Origin: an uncultured Eubacteriales bacterium
GTDB taxonomy: Bacteria > Bacillota > Clostridia > Christensenellales > Aristaeellaceae
DNA: 64,000 nucleotides
NCBI GenBank assembly: GCA_900550955.1
Contig: URUF01000005.1
Span: 1-64,000 of the forward strand
Reading direction: 5' to 3'
In this document: one piece after another, positions 31,291 through 38,758 of the stretch
Numbering within the stretch: the first letter of the stretch is position 1
Layout: each line of letters starts with the position of its first letter
The notes under the pieces: generated by a model
Told to the model about the DNA's origin: nothing
The model's database searches: none
The model's input: the letters and a program-made list of their open reading frames with translations, nothing else
Made by a program: the position numbers and the translations under genes

Positions 31291-32177
31291 TCAGCGCACG
31301 CGCTGGTCGCCCCAGAAAAACAGCGCAACCGTGCCCGGGCCGGTATGGCTGCCGATGGTGGTGCCCACGCTATAAATCTCCACCTTGCCATTCAGCTTGG
31401 GGAAGCGTTCCTCTACCAAGCGGGCCACGGCCTGCGCGTCCTCCAGGCAATCGGAGTTGGAAATATAGCACTTGCCGCTGTAATCCAGCCCATCCTGCGC
31501 GTGCTCGGCCATTTGGTTTACAATTTCGCGAATGACCTTGCTCTTGCCGCGAATTTTGAAGCGGGGAATCAGGCGGCCCAGATCATCCATGTTAAGCAGG
31601 GGCATATCCTAAGCACCGTGCCAAACCAGCCGCTGGCCTTGGAGATGCGCCCGCCCTTCACATAGAAGGTTAAATCCGTGGAGAAAAACCAGTGATGCAG
31701 CTTGAGCTTGTTGCTTTCCGCCCAATGATACGCTTCCTCCACCGTTTTCCCTTGGTCGCGCAGGTCGGCCAGCTTGTCCATAAGCAGGCCGTAGCCGGAG
31801 GACGCGCCCAGGGAATCCACAATGTAAATGGAGCGCTCAGGGTACTTGGCCTTGAGCTCGTCCCGGGCGATTAGGGCGGAGTTGCTCACGCCGGAAATGC
31901 CGCTGGACAGGCTCACGTGCAGGATGTCCAGCCCCTGCTCCAGAAACGGGGTGAAGTAGCTTACAAACTCATCCGCGTTCACTTGGGAGGTGCGGGTTTC
32001 CGCGCCGTTGGCCATGGCCTGATAGAAGGTGTCAAAGGGCATGGATTTGCCAAGATCATCGTCGTACATCACGCCGTCAAGCATGTAGTGGAAGCAGACG
32101 TAATGGATGTCCCGCGATTGGAAGTGCTGCTCGCTGAGGTCGGCGGTGGAGCAGCAGCTAAGTACGTAATTGCTCAT
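31291..32177 (-). pseudogene. DegV-family fatty-acid-binding protein, frameshifted
   Basis: DegV proteins bind fatty acids and feed the FakA/FakB kinase system. The N-terminal frame (MSNYVLSCCSTADLSEQHF through YVKGGRISKASGWFGTVL) and the C-terminal frame (PLLNMDDLGRLIPRFKIRGKSK onward, ending GTVALFF) join perfectly if one C is added to a four-C run (31599-31602 on the plus strand shows GGGG). A repaired gene would encode about 295 residues, the normal length. As given, translation ends just after the slip. A sequencing error in the homopolymer is quite possible. Confidence 0.85.
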
Positions 32178-32258
32178 GGAGTGGTCACTCGCTTTCTGTA
32201 TCCTGCGGCCGTATTCAGGCCGCGTTTACTATCTTCGGCCTAAAAAGGGAAATTCCTG

Positions 32259-33047
32259 CTATTCGCCCTCATATTCCACTTGGGTTAATTCCAAACCGCA
32301 GGCCGGCGCGGTAACGCCCAGGGCCAAACGATCGCCGGTGTCCAGCGCGCGCTGGAAGGCGCCGGCGTCCAGGCGGCCCATGCCAATATCCAGCATGGTG
32401 CCCGCAATGATGCGAACCATGTTGTACAGAAACGCGTTGCCGCGCACGGTGAGGGTAAGCATGCTGCCGCTCTGGGCAAGGCTAGCCTCTTCCAACGTGC
32501 GGACGGTGGTTTTGGCCGTGCCGCCCGAGGCCTGGAAGGCCACAAAGTCATGCGTGCCCAGCAGGCATTGCAGGCTTTGGCGCATGCGCTCCACATCCAG
32601 CGCCTGGGGCACGTGGGCGGTGAGGTCGCGCAGAAGCGCGCTGGCATGCGGCGCGTTGTGAATGCGGTAGGTATAGCGCTTGCCGCGCGCGTCAAAACGC
32701 GCGTGAAAATCGGACGGTACAGCGCGGCCGGCCAGCACGCGGATATCGCGCGGCAGGCAGGTGTTGAGCGCAAAAGGGTATTTCTCTGGCGGAATATGGC
32801 TGAAGGTATCAAAATGCGCCCGCTGGCCCATGGCATGCACGCCCGCGTCGGTGCGGCTTGCCCCCGTTACGCGGATGGCTTCGCCGGTGAGCTTGAAAAG
32901 CGCTTCTTCCACGCGCTGCTGCACAGCCACCGCGTTTTCCTGAAGCTGCCAGCCCGCGTAGGCGGTGCCGTCATAGCTGATGGTGAGCAAAACGCGGTGC
33001 GTGCCTTCCTGCGGCGCTTCCCGGATGATGGGCGCAAGCCGGCTCAT
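32259..33047 (-). CDS. truA: tRNA pseudouridine(38-40) synthase
   Basis: Isomerises uridines 38-40 in tRNA anticodon arms. The 262-residue product has ISYDGTAYAGWQLQ near residue 25, the catalytic aspartate in GASRTDAGVHAMGQ near residue 65, and the late FLYNMVRIIAGTMLDIG. ATG 33047 overlaps the ecfT stop (ATGA), so it is translated together with the ECF genes; ecfT-truA is a conserved pairing. Confidence 0.95.
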   Translation of the reverse strand: MSRLAPIIREAPQEGTHRVLLTISYDGTAYAGWQLQENAVAVQQRVEEALFKLTGEAIRVTGASRTDAGVHAMGQRAHFDTFSHIPPEKYPFALNTCLPRDIRVLAGRAVPSDFHARFDARGKRYTYRIHNAPHASALLRDLTAHVPQALDVERMRQSLQCLLGTHDFVAFQASGGTAKTTVRTLEEASLAQSGSMLTLTVRGNAFLYNMVRIIAGTMLDIGMGRLDAGAFQRALDTGDRLALGVTAPACGLELTQVEYEGE

Positions 33048-33850
33048 TTGACCCACATCCCGCAAAGAATGGTGACCGCCAGCGTACCGATGGTAACAAG
33101 CAGCGCATACGCGTCATTTTTGGTATACTTAAGCACGCGCAGGCGGGTGCGGCCCTCGCCGCCATGATAGCAGCGCGCCTCCATGGCCATGGCCAGGTCG
33201 CCCGCGCGGCGGAACGCGCTTACAAACAGCGGCACCAGCAGCGGAATCATCGCCTTGGCGCGCTTGATAAGGTTGCCGCTTTCAAAATCGGCCCCGCGCG
33301 CCATCTGGGCTTTCATGATCTTATCGGCTTCCTCAATGAGCGTGGGGATGAAACGCAGGGCGATGGTCATCATCATTGCCAGCTCATGGGCGGGGAAATG
33401 AATCGCCTTGAGCGGCCTTAAAAGCATCTCGATGCCATCGCTGAGGGCGACGGGCGAGGTGGTAAGCGTGAGGATGGACGTGCCCGCCACCAGGAAGATC
33501 AGCCTCATGCTGAAATGCACCGCCGTGGTGAAGCCCTCCCGGGTTACGCGCAGGAAGCCCCAGTGAATCCAAACGGTTGTGCCGCTGGAAAAAAACAGGT
33601 TGAGAAGAAAGGTTAAAATCAACAGGAAGCGCAGCGGCTTAACGGATTTTAAAAGCCGCTTGGGCGTAAGCCCGGACAGCTTGGATACCGCCAGCAGGTA
33701 CCCCAAGGGGATAATGTACCATAACGGGCTGGTAACGCAGAAGATGATTGCGATATAGAAAATGGTGAGGATGATTTTTGTACGGGGGTCCAAGCGATGA
33801 ACGACCGTATCGCCAGGCATATACTGGCCGAGGGTGATATCTCTGAGCAT
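33044..33850 (-). CDS. ecfT: ECF transporter transmembrane subunit EcfT
   Basis: 268-residue integral membrane subunit that couples the two ATPases to substrate-binding S proteins. It has about five helices, with the conserved HRLDPRTKI at residue 18 and a cytoplasmic coupling region with ARGADFES and the AxRR-like SAFRRAGDLAMAMEARCYHG near residue 210. It overlaps ecfA2 by one base and truA by four. No S component is encoded nearby, so this is a shared (group II) module. Confidence 0.94.
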   Translation of the reverse strand: MLRDITLGQYMPGDTVVHRLDPRTKIILTIFYIAIIFCVTSPLWYIIPLGYLLAVSKLSGLTPKRLLKSVKPLRFLLILTFLLNLFFSSGTTVWIHWGFLRVTREGFTTAVHFSMRLIFLVAGTSILTLTTSPVALSDGIEMLLRPLKAIHFPAHELAMMMTIALRFIPTLIEEADKIMKAQMARGADFESGNLIKRAKAMIPLLVPLFVSAFRRAGDLAMAMEARCYHGGEGRTRLRVLKYTKNDAYALLVTIGTLAVTILCGMWVK

Positions 33851-34710
33851 CAGGCGTCCTCCTTTCCGGCCAGCCGGAGGATAGCGTCGCGCACCTGGGA
33901 AAGCGTGTACAAATCATCCGGCAGGGAAAAGCCCTCGGCAATCAGCGCATGGGTAAGCTCCGCCGCCTGCGGCACGCCCAGCCCGATGGAGCGCAGGGTA
34001 TCCTGCTGGGTAAACACCTCGCGCGGGGCGCCGCTCATCACCAGCTTGCCATGGCTCATCACCACAAGGCGCGTGGCGAGGGTGGAAATATCGTCCATGC
34101 TGTGGCTGACCATGACGACGGTTAGGCCGCCCGCCGCGTGCAGCTCCCGGATCATGGCAAGGATGCTGCGCCGCCCGGCGGGGTCGAGGCCTGCGGTGGG
34201 CTCGTCCAAAATGAGCACCTTGGGCTGCATGGCCAAAACGCCCGCGATGGCTACGCGGCGCATCTGCCCGCCGCTGAGCTCAAAGGGCGAGCGCTCCGCC
34301 GTGGTTTCATAGTCCAGGCCGACGCGCTGCATGGCGCCGCGCACGCGCCGGTCGATCTCTTCATCCGGCAGTCCCATGTTTTTGGGGCCAAAGGCGATAT
34401 CCTTGGCCACGGTTTCCTCAAACAGCTGGTATTCGGGGTACTGGAATACCAGCCCCACCTTTTTGCGTACCTCCAAAAGGCTTACGCCCTTTTCGGAAAG
34501 GTCCAGGCCGTCCACCACCACGCGGCCGGAGGTGGGCTTTACCAGGCCGTTCAAGTGCTGCACCAGCGTGGTTTTGCCGCTGCCGGTATGGCCCAAAAGG
34601 CCAATAAACTCGCCGTCCTCAATGGTAAGGCTCACATCATGCAGGGCTGTGGCGGCAAAGGGGCTGCCGGGCATATAGGTATGGGTAAGATGCTCTACTT
34701 GGATGGGCAT
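33850..34710 (-). CDS. ecfA2: ECF transporter ATPase EcfA2
   Basis: 286-residue ABC ATPase: Walker A GHTGSGKTT near residue 42, Q-loop QYPEYQLFEE, signature LSGGQMRR near residue 144, Walker B VLILDEPTAGLDP, and H-loop VSHSMDD. FQYPEYQLFEETV is typical of EcfA2. The start at ATG 34710 overlaps ecfA1 by 16 bases; the upstream part of the open frame is a shadow of ecfA1. Confidence 0.95.
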   Translation of the reverse strand: MPIQVEHLTHTYMPGSPFAATALHDVSLTIEDGEFIGLLGHTGSGKTTLVQHLNGLVKPTSGRVVVDGLDLSEKGVSLLEVRKKVGLVFQYPEYQLFEETVAKDIAFGPKNMGLPDEEIDRRVRGAMQRVGLDYETTAERSPFELSGGQMRRVAIAGVLAMQPKVLILDEPTAGLDPAGRRSILAMIRELHAAGGLTVVMVSHSMDDISTLATRLVVMSHGKLVMSGAPREVFTQQDTLRSIGLGVPQAAELTHALIAEGFSLPDDLYTLSQVRDAILRLAGKEDA

Positions 34711-35552
34711 AGCGCTTTTTTCAGCTCCTTTACCATATCGGCTACCGTAAGCACGCCCGCGGGCAGGGCCATGCCGCGCGCGTTGAGCTGCATGGCCAGG
34801 TCGGCCATGGGGGGCACGTCCAGCCCAAGCGCCTTGATTTCCTCCACGTGAGAAAACACCTCGGCGGGCGTGCCGTCCAGCGCGATATGGCCTTTGTCCA
34901 GCACCACTACGCGGTCCGCCACGGCGGCCTCCTCCATAAAATGGGTAATCCATACGACCGTCATACCCTGCTCGCGGTTCAAGTTGCGCACGGTATTCAG
35001 CACGTCGGTACGGCCGGAGGGGTCCAGCATGGCGGTGGCCTCGTCCAGAATCATCACCTCGGGCTGCATGGCCAAAACGCCCGCAACGGCCACGCGCTGC
35101 TTTTGCCCGCCGCTGAGCATATGCGGGGCAAAGCTGGCGCGCTCGGTCATGCGCACGGCGGCCAGCGCCTGATCAATGCGGGGGATCATCTCCTCCTGCG
35201 GCACGCCCAGATTTTCCAGGCCAAAGGCCACGTCCTCGCGCACCACATTGGCCACGATCTGGTTATCCGGGTTCTGGAACACCATGCCCGCGTGGCGGCG
35301 CACGTTCCAGACCTCCTCCTCGGCGGCGGTATCCAGGCCGCATACCAGCACGCGCCCCTCCGTGGGCAGGTAAAGGGCGTTCATAAGCTTGGCAAGCGTG
35401 CTTTTGCCGCTGCCGTTATGCCCCAAAACCGCCACAAACGAGCCCTTTTCAATCTCAAGGCTCACATGCTCCACCGCGGGGGCGCCGCCTTCCTCGTATT
35501 GATAGCAAACGTTCTGCGTTTGCACAGGGAATGCCGGGTTTTGTGTCTGCAT
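34695..35552 (-). CDS. ecfA1: ECF transporter ATPase EcfA1
   Basis: 285-residue ABC ATPase: Walker A GHNGSGKST near residue 44, FQNPDNQIVANVVREDVAFG, signature LSGGQKQRV, Walker B VMILDEATAMLDPSG, and H-loop WITHFMEE. FQNPDNQ marks EcfA1. The C-terminal tail VADMVKELKK is usual. Second gene after the riboflavin kinase in a five-gene minus-strand operon. Confidence 0.95.
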   Translation of the reverse strand: MQTQNPAFPVQTQNVCYQYEEGGAPAVEHVSLEIEKGSFVAVLGHNGSGKSTLAKLMNALYLPTEGRVLVCGLDTAAEEEVWNVRRHAGMVFQNPDNQIVANVVREDVAFGLENLGVPQEEMIPRIDQALAAVRMTERASFAPHMLSGGQKQRVAVAGVLAMQPEVMILDEATAMLDPSGRTDVLNTVRNLNREQGMTVVWITHFMEEAAVADRVVVLDKGHIALDGTPAEVFSHVEEIKALGLDVPPMADLAMQLNARGMALPAGVLTVADMVKELKKALCPSK

Positions 35553-35570
35553 GGAATGCTCCTTTTCCGC

Positions 35571-36032
35571 TTAGTGGGGAAGCAGGGCGCCGTCTATGCC
35601 GCAAAGCAGCTGCGGGTCGTTTTCGCGCGCCCAGGCAACGGCGCTCAGGCGGTCATGCTCCAGCTGCCTAGCCAGCTCCTCCAACGAGTCAAACGTGATT
35701 TCCGGCCTGAGAAAGGCGCAATACCGAAGCATGAGCCGCCTGCCGTACAGGTCGTGATCCGGATGCCCCAGCAGGTGGGCCTCCACGGTGGGCATCCCAT
35801 CCGGCACGGTGGGGTGCCGCCCCTGGTTTAAGATGCACACATAGCCGCGCCCCTCGCCCAATACCTCCGCAACGCCGATGTAAACGCCCTCCCTGGGCCA
35901 ATCACGGCTTTGAGGGTCGTAAGCGATGTTGGCGGTGGGAAAGCCTAGGCGGCTGCCCAAGCGCTTGCCGCGCACCACCTGCCCCCGCAGGGTGAAGCCG
36001 GGGGCGCCCATGGGGGATGCGGATACGCTCAT
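35571..36032 (-). CDS. standalone riboflavin kinase
   Basis: 153 residues covering only the flavokinase half of RibF: GQVVRGKRLGSRLGFPTANI near residue 16 (the PTAN motif binds ATP/Mg), GVYIGVAEV, GRHPTV, VEAHLLGHPDHDLYGRRLMLRY with the catalytic glutamate near residue 90, and LEELARQLEHD. The FAD synthetase domain of bifunctional RibF is absent. It would convert riboflavin to FMN. ATG 36032 is 7 bases after AAAGGAG. It heads the ECF operon 18 bases upstream of ecfA1. Confidence 0.88.
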   Translation of the reverse strand: MSVSASPMGAPGFTLRGQVVRGKRLGSRLGFPTANIAYDPQSRDWPREGVYIGVAEVLGEGRGYVCILNQGRHPTVPDGMPTVEAHLLGHPDHDLYGRRLMLRYCAFLRPEITFDSLEELARQLEHDRLSAVAWARENDPQLLCGIDGALLPH

Positions 36033-36073
36033 GGGCACGCTCCTTTCCGCTGGGAAATGTCAAAAGCGTGAGT

Positions 36074-36102
36074 ATTATACTTCATAAGAAGAAGAAACGC
36101 AA
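36074..36102 (-). promoter_or_regulatory. riboflavin kinase-ecf operon promoter
   Basis: Minus strand TTGCGT (36097-36102), 17-base spacer, TATAAT (36074-36079). The leader is about 35 bases, so no FMN riboswitch fits here. Confidence 0.8.
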
Positions 36103-36115
36103 ATGAAAATGCAAC

Positions 36116-36145
36116 TTGCCTCAACAAGGGGGACTATTGTATAAT
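36116..36145 (+). promoter_or_regulatory. promoter of the phosphodiester-glycosidase-like gene
   Basis: TTGCCT (36116-36121), 18-base spacer, TATAAT (36140-36145), back to back with the minus-strand promoter at 36074-36102. Confidence 0.65.
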
Positions 36146-36209
36146 AAACTTGCTTTTATGCGCCTGCGAGGCTCGCGCGGGCTATGAAACGAAAGGAACG
36201 AGAAAACGG

Positions 36210-37229
36210 ATGCGCAAAGCGATTTTTTCTGCGATGAGTGTGGTATTGGCAGTATTGGTAGCGGCTTTGGCCTTTTTGATTCCTTCGGGCGCGGTTACCG
36301 AGGACGCGCAGGCGCGCTATAACGAAGCTATGAGCGGCGGGAAGGACGCATGGGACGAGGACGCCGCCCTGCCCAAGCCCTACGCCGTGTTAGCCAGCGC
36401 CGTGTTCAGCGACATTTTGCCCTCCGCGAACGTGGATGCGCTGCCGGTGGATTTGTTTGCGCCCGGCAGCACGCCCAAAAGTGAAAACTTTACCGAAAAC
36501 GGCTACCGGGATGAAACCATCATCGTGGAGATGGACAAGCAGCGTTTCTACGACAGCGATGTGTTTATCGCCTATGTGAAAATCGCCACGCCTTCCCAGC
36601 TGCGCACGGCGGTGGCGGGGAAGAAGATCGGTTCCTCCAGCACCAACCATACAAGCACCATCAGCGCTAACTATAACGGCATCGTAGCCATCAACGGCGA
36701 CTATTTTACCAAGACCAAGGCCGGATACATCGTGCGCATGGGGGAAACCTACCGCGAAAAAACCAGCAAGAACATGGATCTTTTGCTGATTGACGAAATG
36801 GGCGATTTCCATATCTACCTGCGCGGGCATGACGGGCAGGCCAACGGCGTGGCGGCGTTTCTGTCCGAGCATGAGATTGTAAACGGCTTCTTCTTTGGCC
36901 CCGCGCTGGTGGTGGATGGCGAAAAGCAGGAGATTCCGGAAAATTACCAGTTTGACCCGCATCAAAAGAACCCGCGCGCGGGCATTGCGCAGCTGGGCCC
37001 GCTCACCTATGCGCTGGTGGTGGTCAACGGCCGCACGGAGGGTTCCGAGGGCGCGACGCTGGCGGAGTTTGCCGATATCATGGCCCAGCTGGGCGCGAAG
37101 CAGGCGTACAACCTGGACGGCGGAAACAGCGCGACGCTGGCGTTCCACGGCGAGGTGTACAACGATAAGCCTCAGGCCGAGCGCTCCGTGACGGATATTA
37201 TTTACTTTGCCAGCGCCATTGGCGAGTAA
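36210..37229 (+). CDS. exported phosphodiester glycosidase (NAGPA-like) family protein
   Basis: 339 residues. A basic start and one hydrophobic segment (residues about 8-28) form a signal peptide or anchor. The NAGPA domain follows: NGIVAINGDYFTK near residue 165, RAGIAQLGPLTYALVVVNGRT near residue 260, and QAYNLDGGNSATLAFHG near residue 305. Members hydrolyse phosphodiester-linked sugars, perhaps in wall polymers. A ribosome site is weak (AAAGGAA, 12 bases before ATG 36210). First of a plus-strand run through pyk. Confidence 0.87.
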   Translation: MRKAIFSAMSVVLAVLVAALAFLIPSGAVTEDAQARYNEAMSGGKDAWDEDAALPKPYAVLASAVFSDILPSANVDALPVDLFAPGSTPKSENFTENGYRDETIIVEMDKQRFYDSDVFIAYVKIATPSQLRTAVAGKKIGSSSTNHTSTISANYNGIVAINGDYFTKTKAGYIVRMGETYREKTSKNMDLLLIDEMGDFHIYLRGHDGQANGVAAFLSEHEIVNGFFFGPALVVDGEKQEIPENYQFDPHQKNPRAGIAQLGPLTYALVVVNGRTEGSEGATLAEFADIMAQLGAKQAYNLDGGNSATLAFHGEVYNDKPQAERSVTDIIYFASAIGE

Positions 37230-37238
37230 GGAGCGAGC

Positions 37239-38267
37239 ATGGATACCAGCTTTGCGTTTTTGGGGCTGACTGTGCATGCCTACGGCCTGTGCGCCGCTGT
37301 GGCCGCGCTTTTGCTGCTTGTGCCCATGGGCATATTGGGCTATCGCCGCAGGCTGCCCGCGGGCACGGTGCGCGTGTTCGGCCTTATGGGAATTGTGCTG
37401 GGCGTTTTGGGAGCGCGCGCCGTATACTGCCTGTTTAACCTGTCCACCTTTATCGAAACCTATGAAAACCCCTGGCTGATGCTGTGCTTCTTTGACGGCG
37501 GGCTGGCTATGCCGGGGCTGCTTGGCGGGCTGTGCCTGGCCGCCGTGCTTACGGCGCGGTTGATGAAGGCGCGGCTGGGAACGCTTTTGGATGTGATGTG
37601 CGTGCCGGCGGGCCTAATGCTGGCCGCGCTGCGCTTTGGCGAGCGGTTTACCGATCTGGGCGTAGGCAAGGCCGTTGAGGAGGGATGGCTCACGGCGGCC
37701 GCGCCGTGGCTGTTTCAGCAAAGCCGCATGGGCGTGGCGGTGGAGTACCGGCTGAACGTGTGGGCGTATGAAGCGGCGGCGGGCCTTGCGCTGTTTGCGG
37801 CAACGCTTTTGGCGTACCGCTGGCTGCGCGGACGCAGGGGCGCTCGCCCGGGCGATACGGCGCTGTGCTTCTTCTCGCTCTATGGCGCGAGCCAGACGCT
37901 TTTGGAAAGCATGCGCGACGACGGGCATATGATGATCGTTTTTTTGCGGATTGGCCAGGTGGCGGCGGCGCTTTGTGTGCTGATTGCCTGCGGCGTATGG
38001 CTTGCGCGGTATGCGCGCATCCGGGGACGGGCCGGCGGGCGCGTATGGCTTACGGTTGGCGGAGCGCTATTGTATGTAGCGGGCGTGGCGGCGCTGGAAT
38101 TTTCGCTGGACGGCCGGCTGACCTTTGGCGCGCCGTCGCTTGCGCGCGATTACGGCCTGATGGCGGCCCTGTGCGCAATGATGGCCGCGCTAACCTGTTC
38201 GCTGATGATTACGCTGAACCGCCGGCTGTACCGCGAGGCTATCACGGTGCATGTGCCGCGCGGGTGA
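37239..38267 (+). CDS. Lgt-like membrane protein
   Basis: 342-residue polytopic protein resembling prolipoprotein diacylglyceryl transferase in layout: FFDGGLAMPGLLGGLCLAA near residue 85 matches the GGL/GG loop, and LRFGERFTDLGVGKA near residue 128 stands where Lgt has its GRxGNFxN signature. The Asn residues of that signature are missing. A late YGASQTLLESMRDDGHM matches the Lgt region near the end. The true lgt is at 25790, so this paralogue may have a different lipid-linked function. AAGGAG precedes ATG. Confidence 0.75.
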   Translation: MDTSFAFLGLTVHAYGLCAAVAALLLLVPMGILGYRRRLPAGTVRVFGLMGIVLGVLGARAVYCLFNLSTFIETYENPWLMLCFFDGGLAMPGLLGGLCLAAVLTARLMKARLGTLLDVMCVPAGLMLAALRFGERFTDLGVGKAVEEGWLTAAAPWLFQQSRMGVAVEYRLNVWAYEAAAGLALFAATLLAYRWLRGRRGARPGDTALCFFSLYGASQTLLESMRDDGHMMIVFLRIGQVAAALCVLIACGVWLARYARIRGRAGGRVWLTVGGALLYVAGVAALEFSLDGRLTFGAPSLARDYGLMAALCAMMAALTCSLMITLNRRLYREAITVHVPRG

Positions 38268-38285
38268 AAGCGAAGGAGGGCCAAA

Positions 38286-38753
38286 ATGGAAAGCTATGCC
38301 TGCGTGTGCGTTACGCCGGTGGGGCCCATAACGCTGGTGGAGCGCGGCGGCGCGCTTGTAGAGGCGCGCTTTGGCGAAGCCGTGCGGCAGGAGCTGCTTG
38401 TGAAAACGCCCGTGCTTGCAAAGGCGGAGCGGGAGCTGCTGGCCTATTTTCGCGGCGAATGCAGGGCCTTTACCGTGCCGCTGAAGCCGGAGGGCACCGC
38501 GTTTCAGCGGCGGTGCTGGGAGGCGCTTTGCCGCATCCCCTACGGGGAAACGCGCACCTATCAGCAGCAGGCGGAGGCGATTGGCAATCCGCGCGCTTGC
38601 CGCGCCGTGGGCATGGCGAATCATTTGAACCCGCTGCCTATTTTGATTCCCTGCCACAGGGTGATTGGCAAAAACGGAAAGCTGACCGGCTACGCCGGGG
38701 GAACGGCGGTTAAGGAGCTGCTTTTGCACCTGGAAACAAGCAAGAAAGGATGA
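38286..38753 (+). CDS. ogt: methylated-DNA--protein-cysteine methyltransferase
   Basis: Repairs O6-alkylguanine by suicide transfer to a cysteine. The 155-residue product has the active site PILIPCHRVIGKNGKLTGYAGG near residues 120-140, and the winged-helix RRCWEALCRIPYGETRTYQQQAEAIG before it. AAGGAGG precedes ATG. It overlaps the first possible pyk start. Confidence 0.95.
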   Translation: MESYACVCVTPVGPITLVERGGALVEARFGEAVRQELLVKTPVLAKAERELLAYFRGECRAFTVPLKPEGTAFQRRCWEALCRIPYGETRTYQQQAEAIGNPRACRAVGMANHLNPLPILIPCHRVIGKNGKLTGYAGGTAVKELLLHLETSKKG

Positions 38754-38758
38754 GCCAT

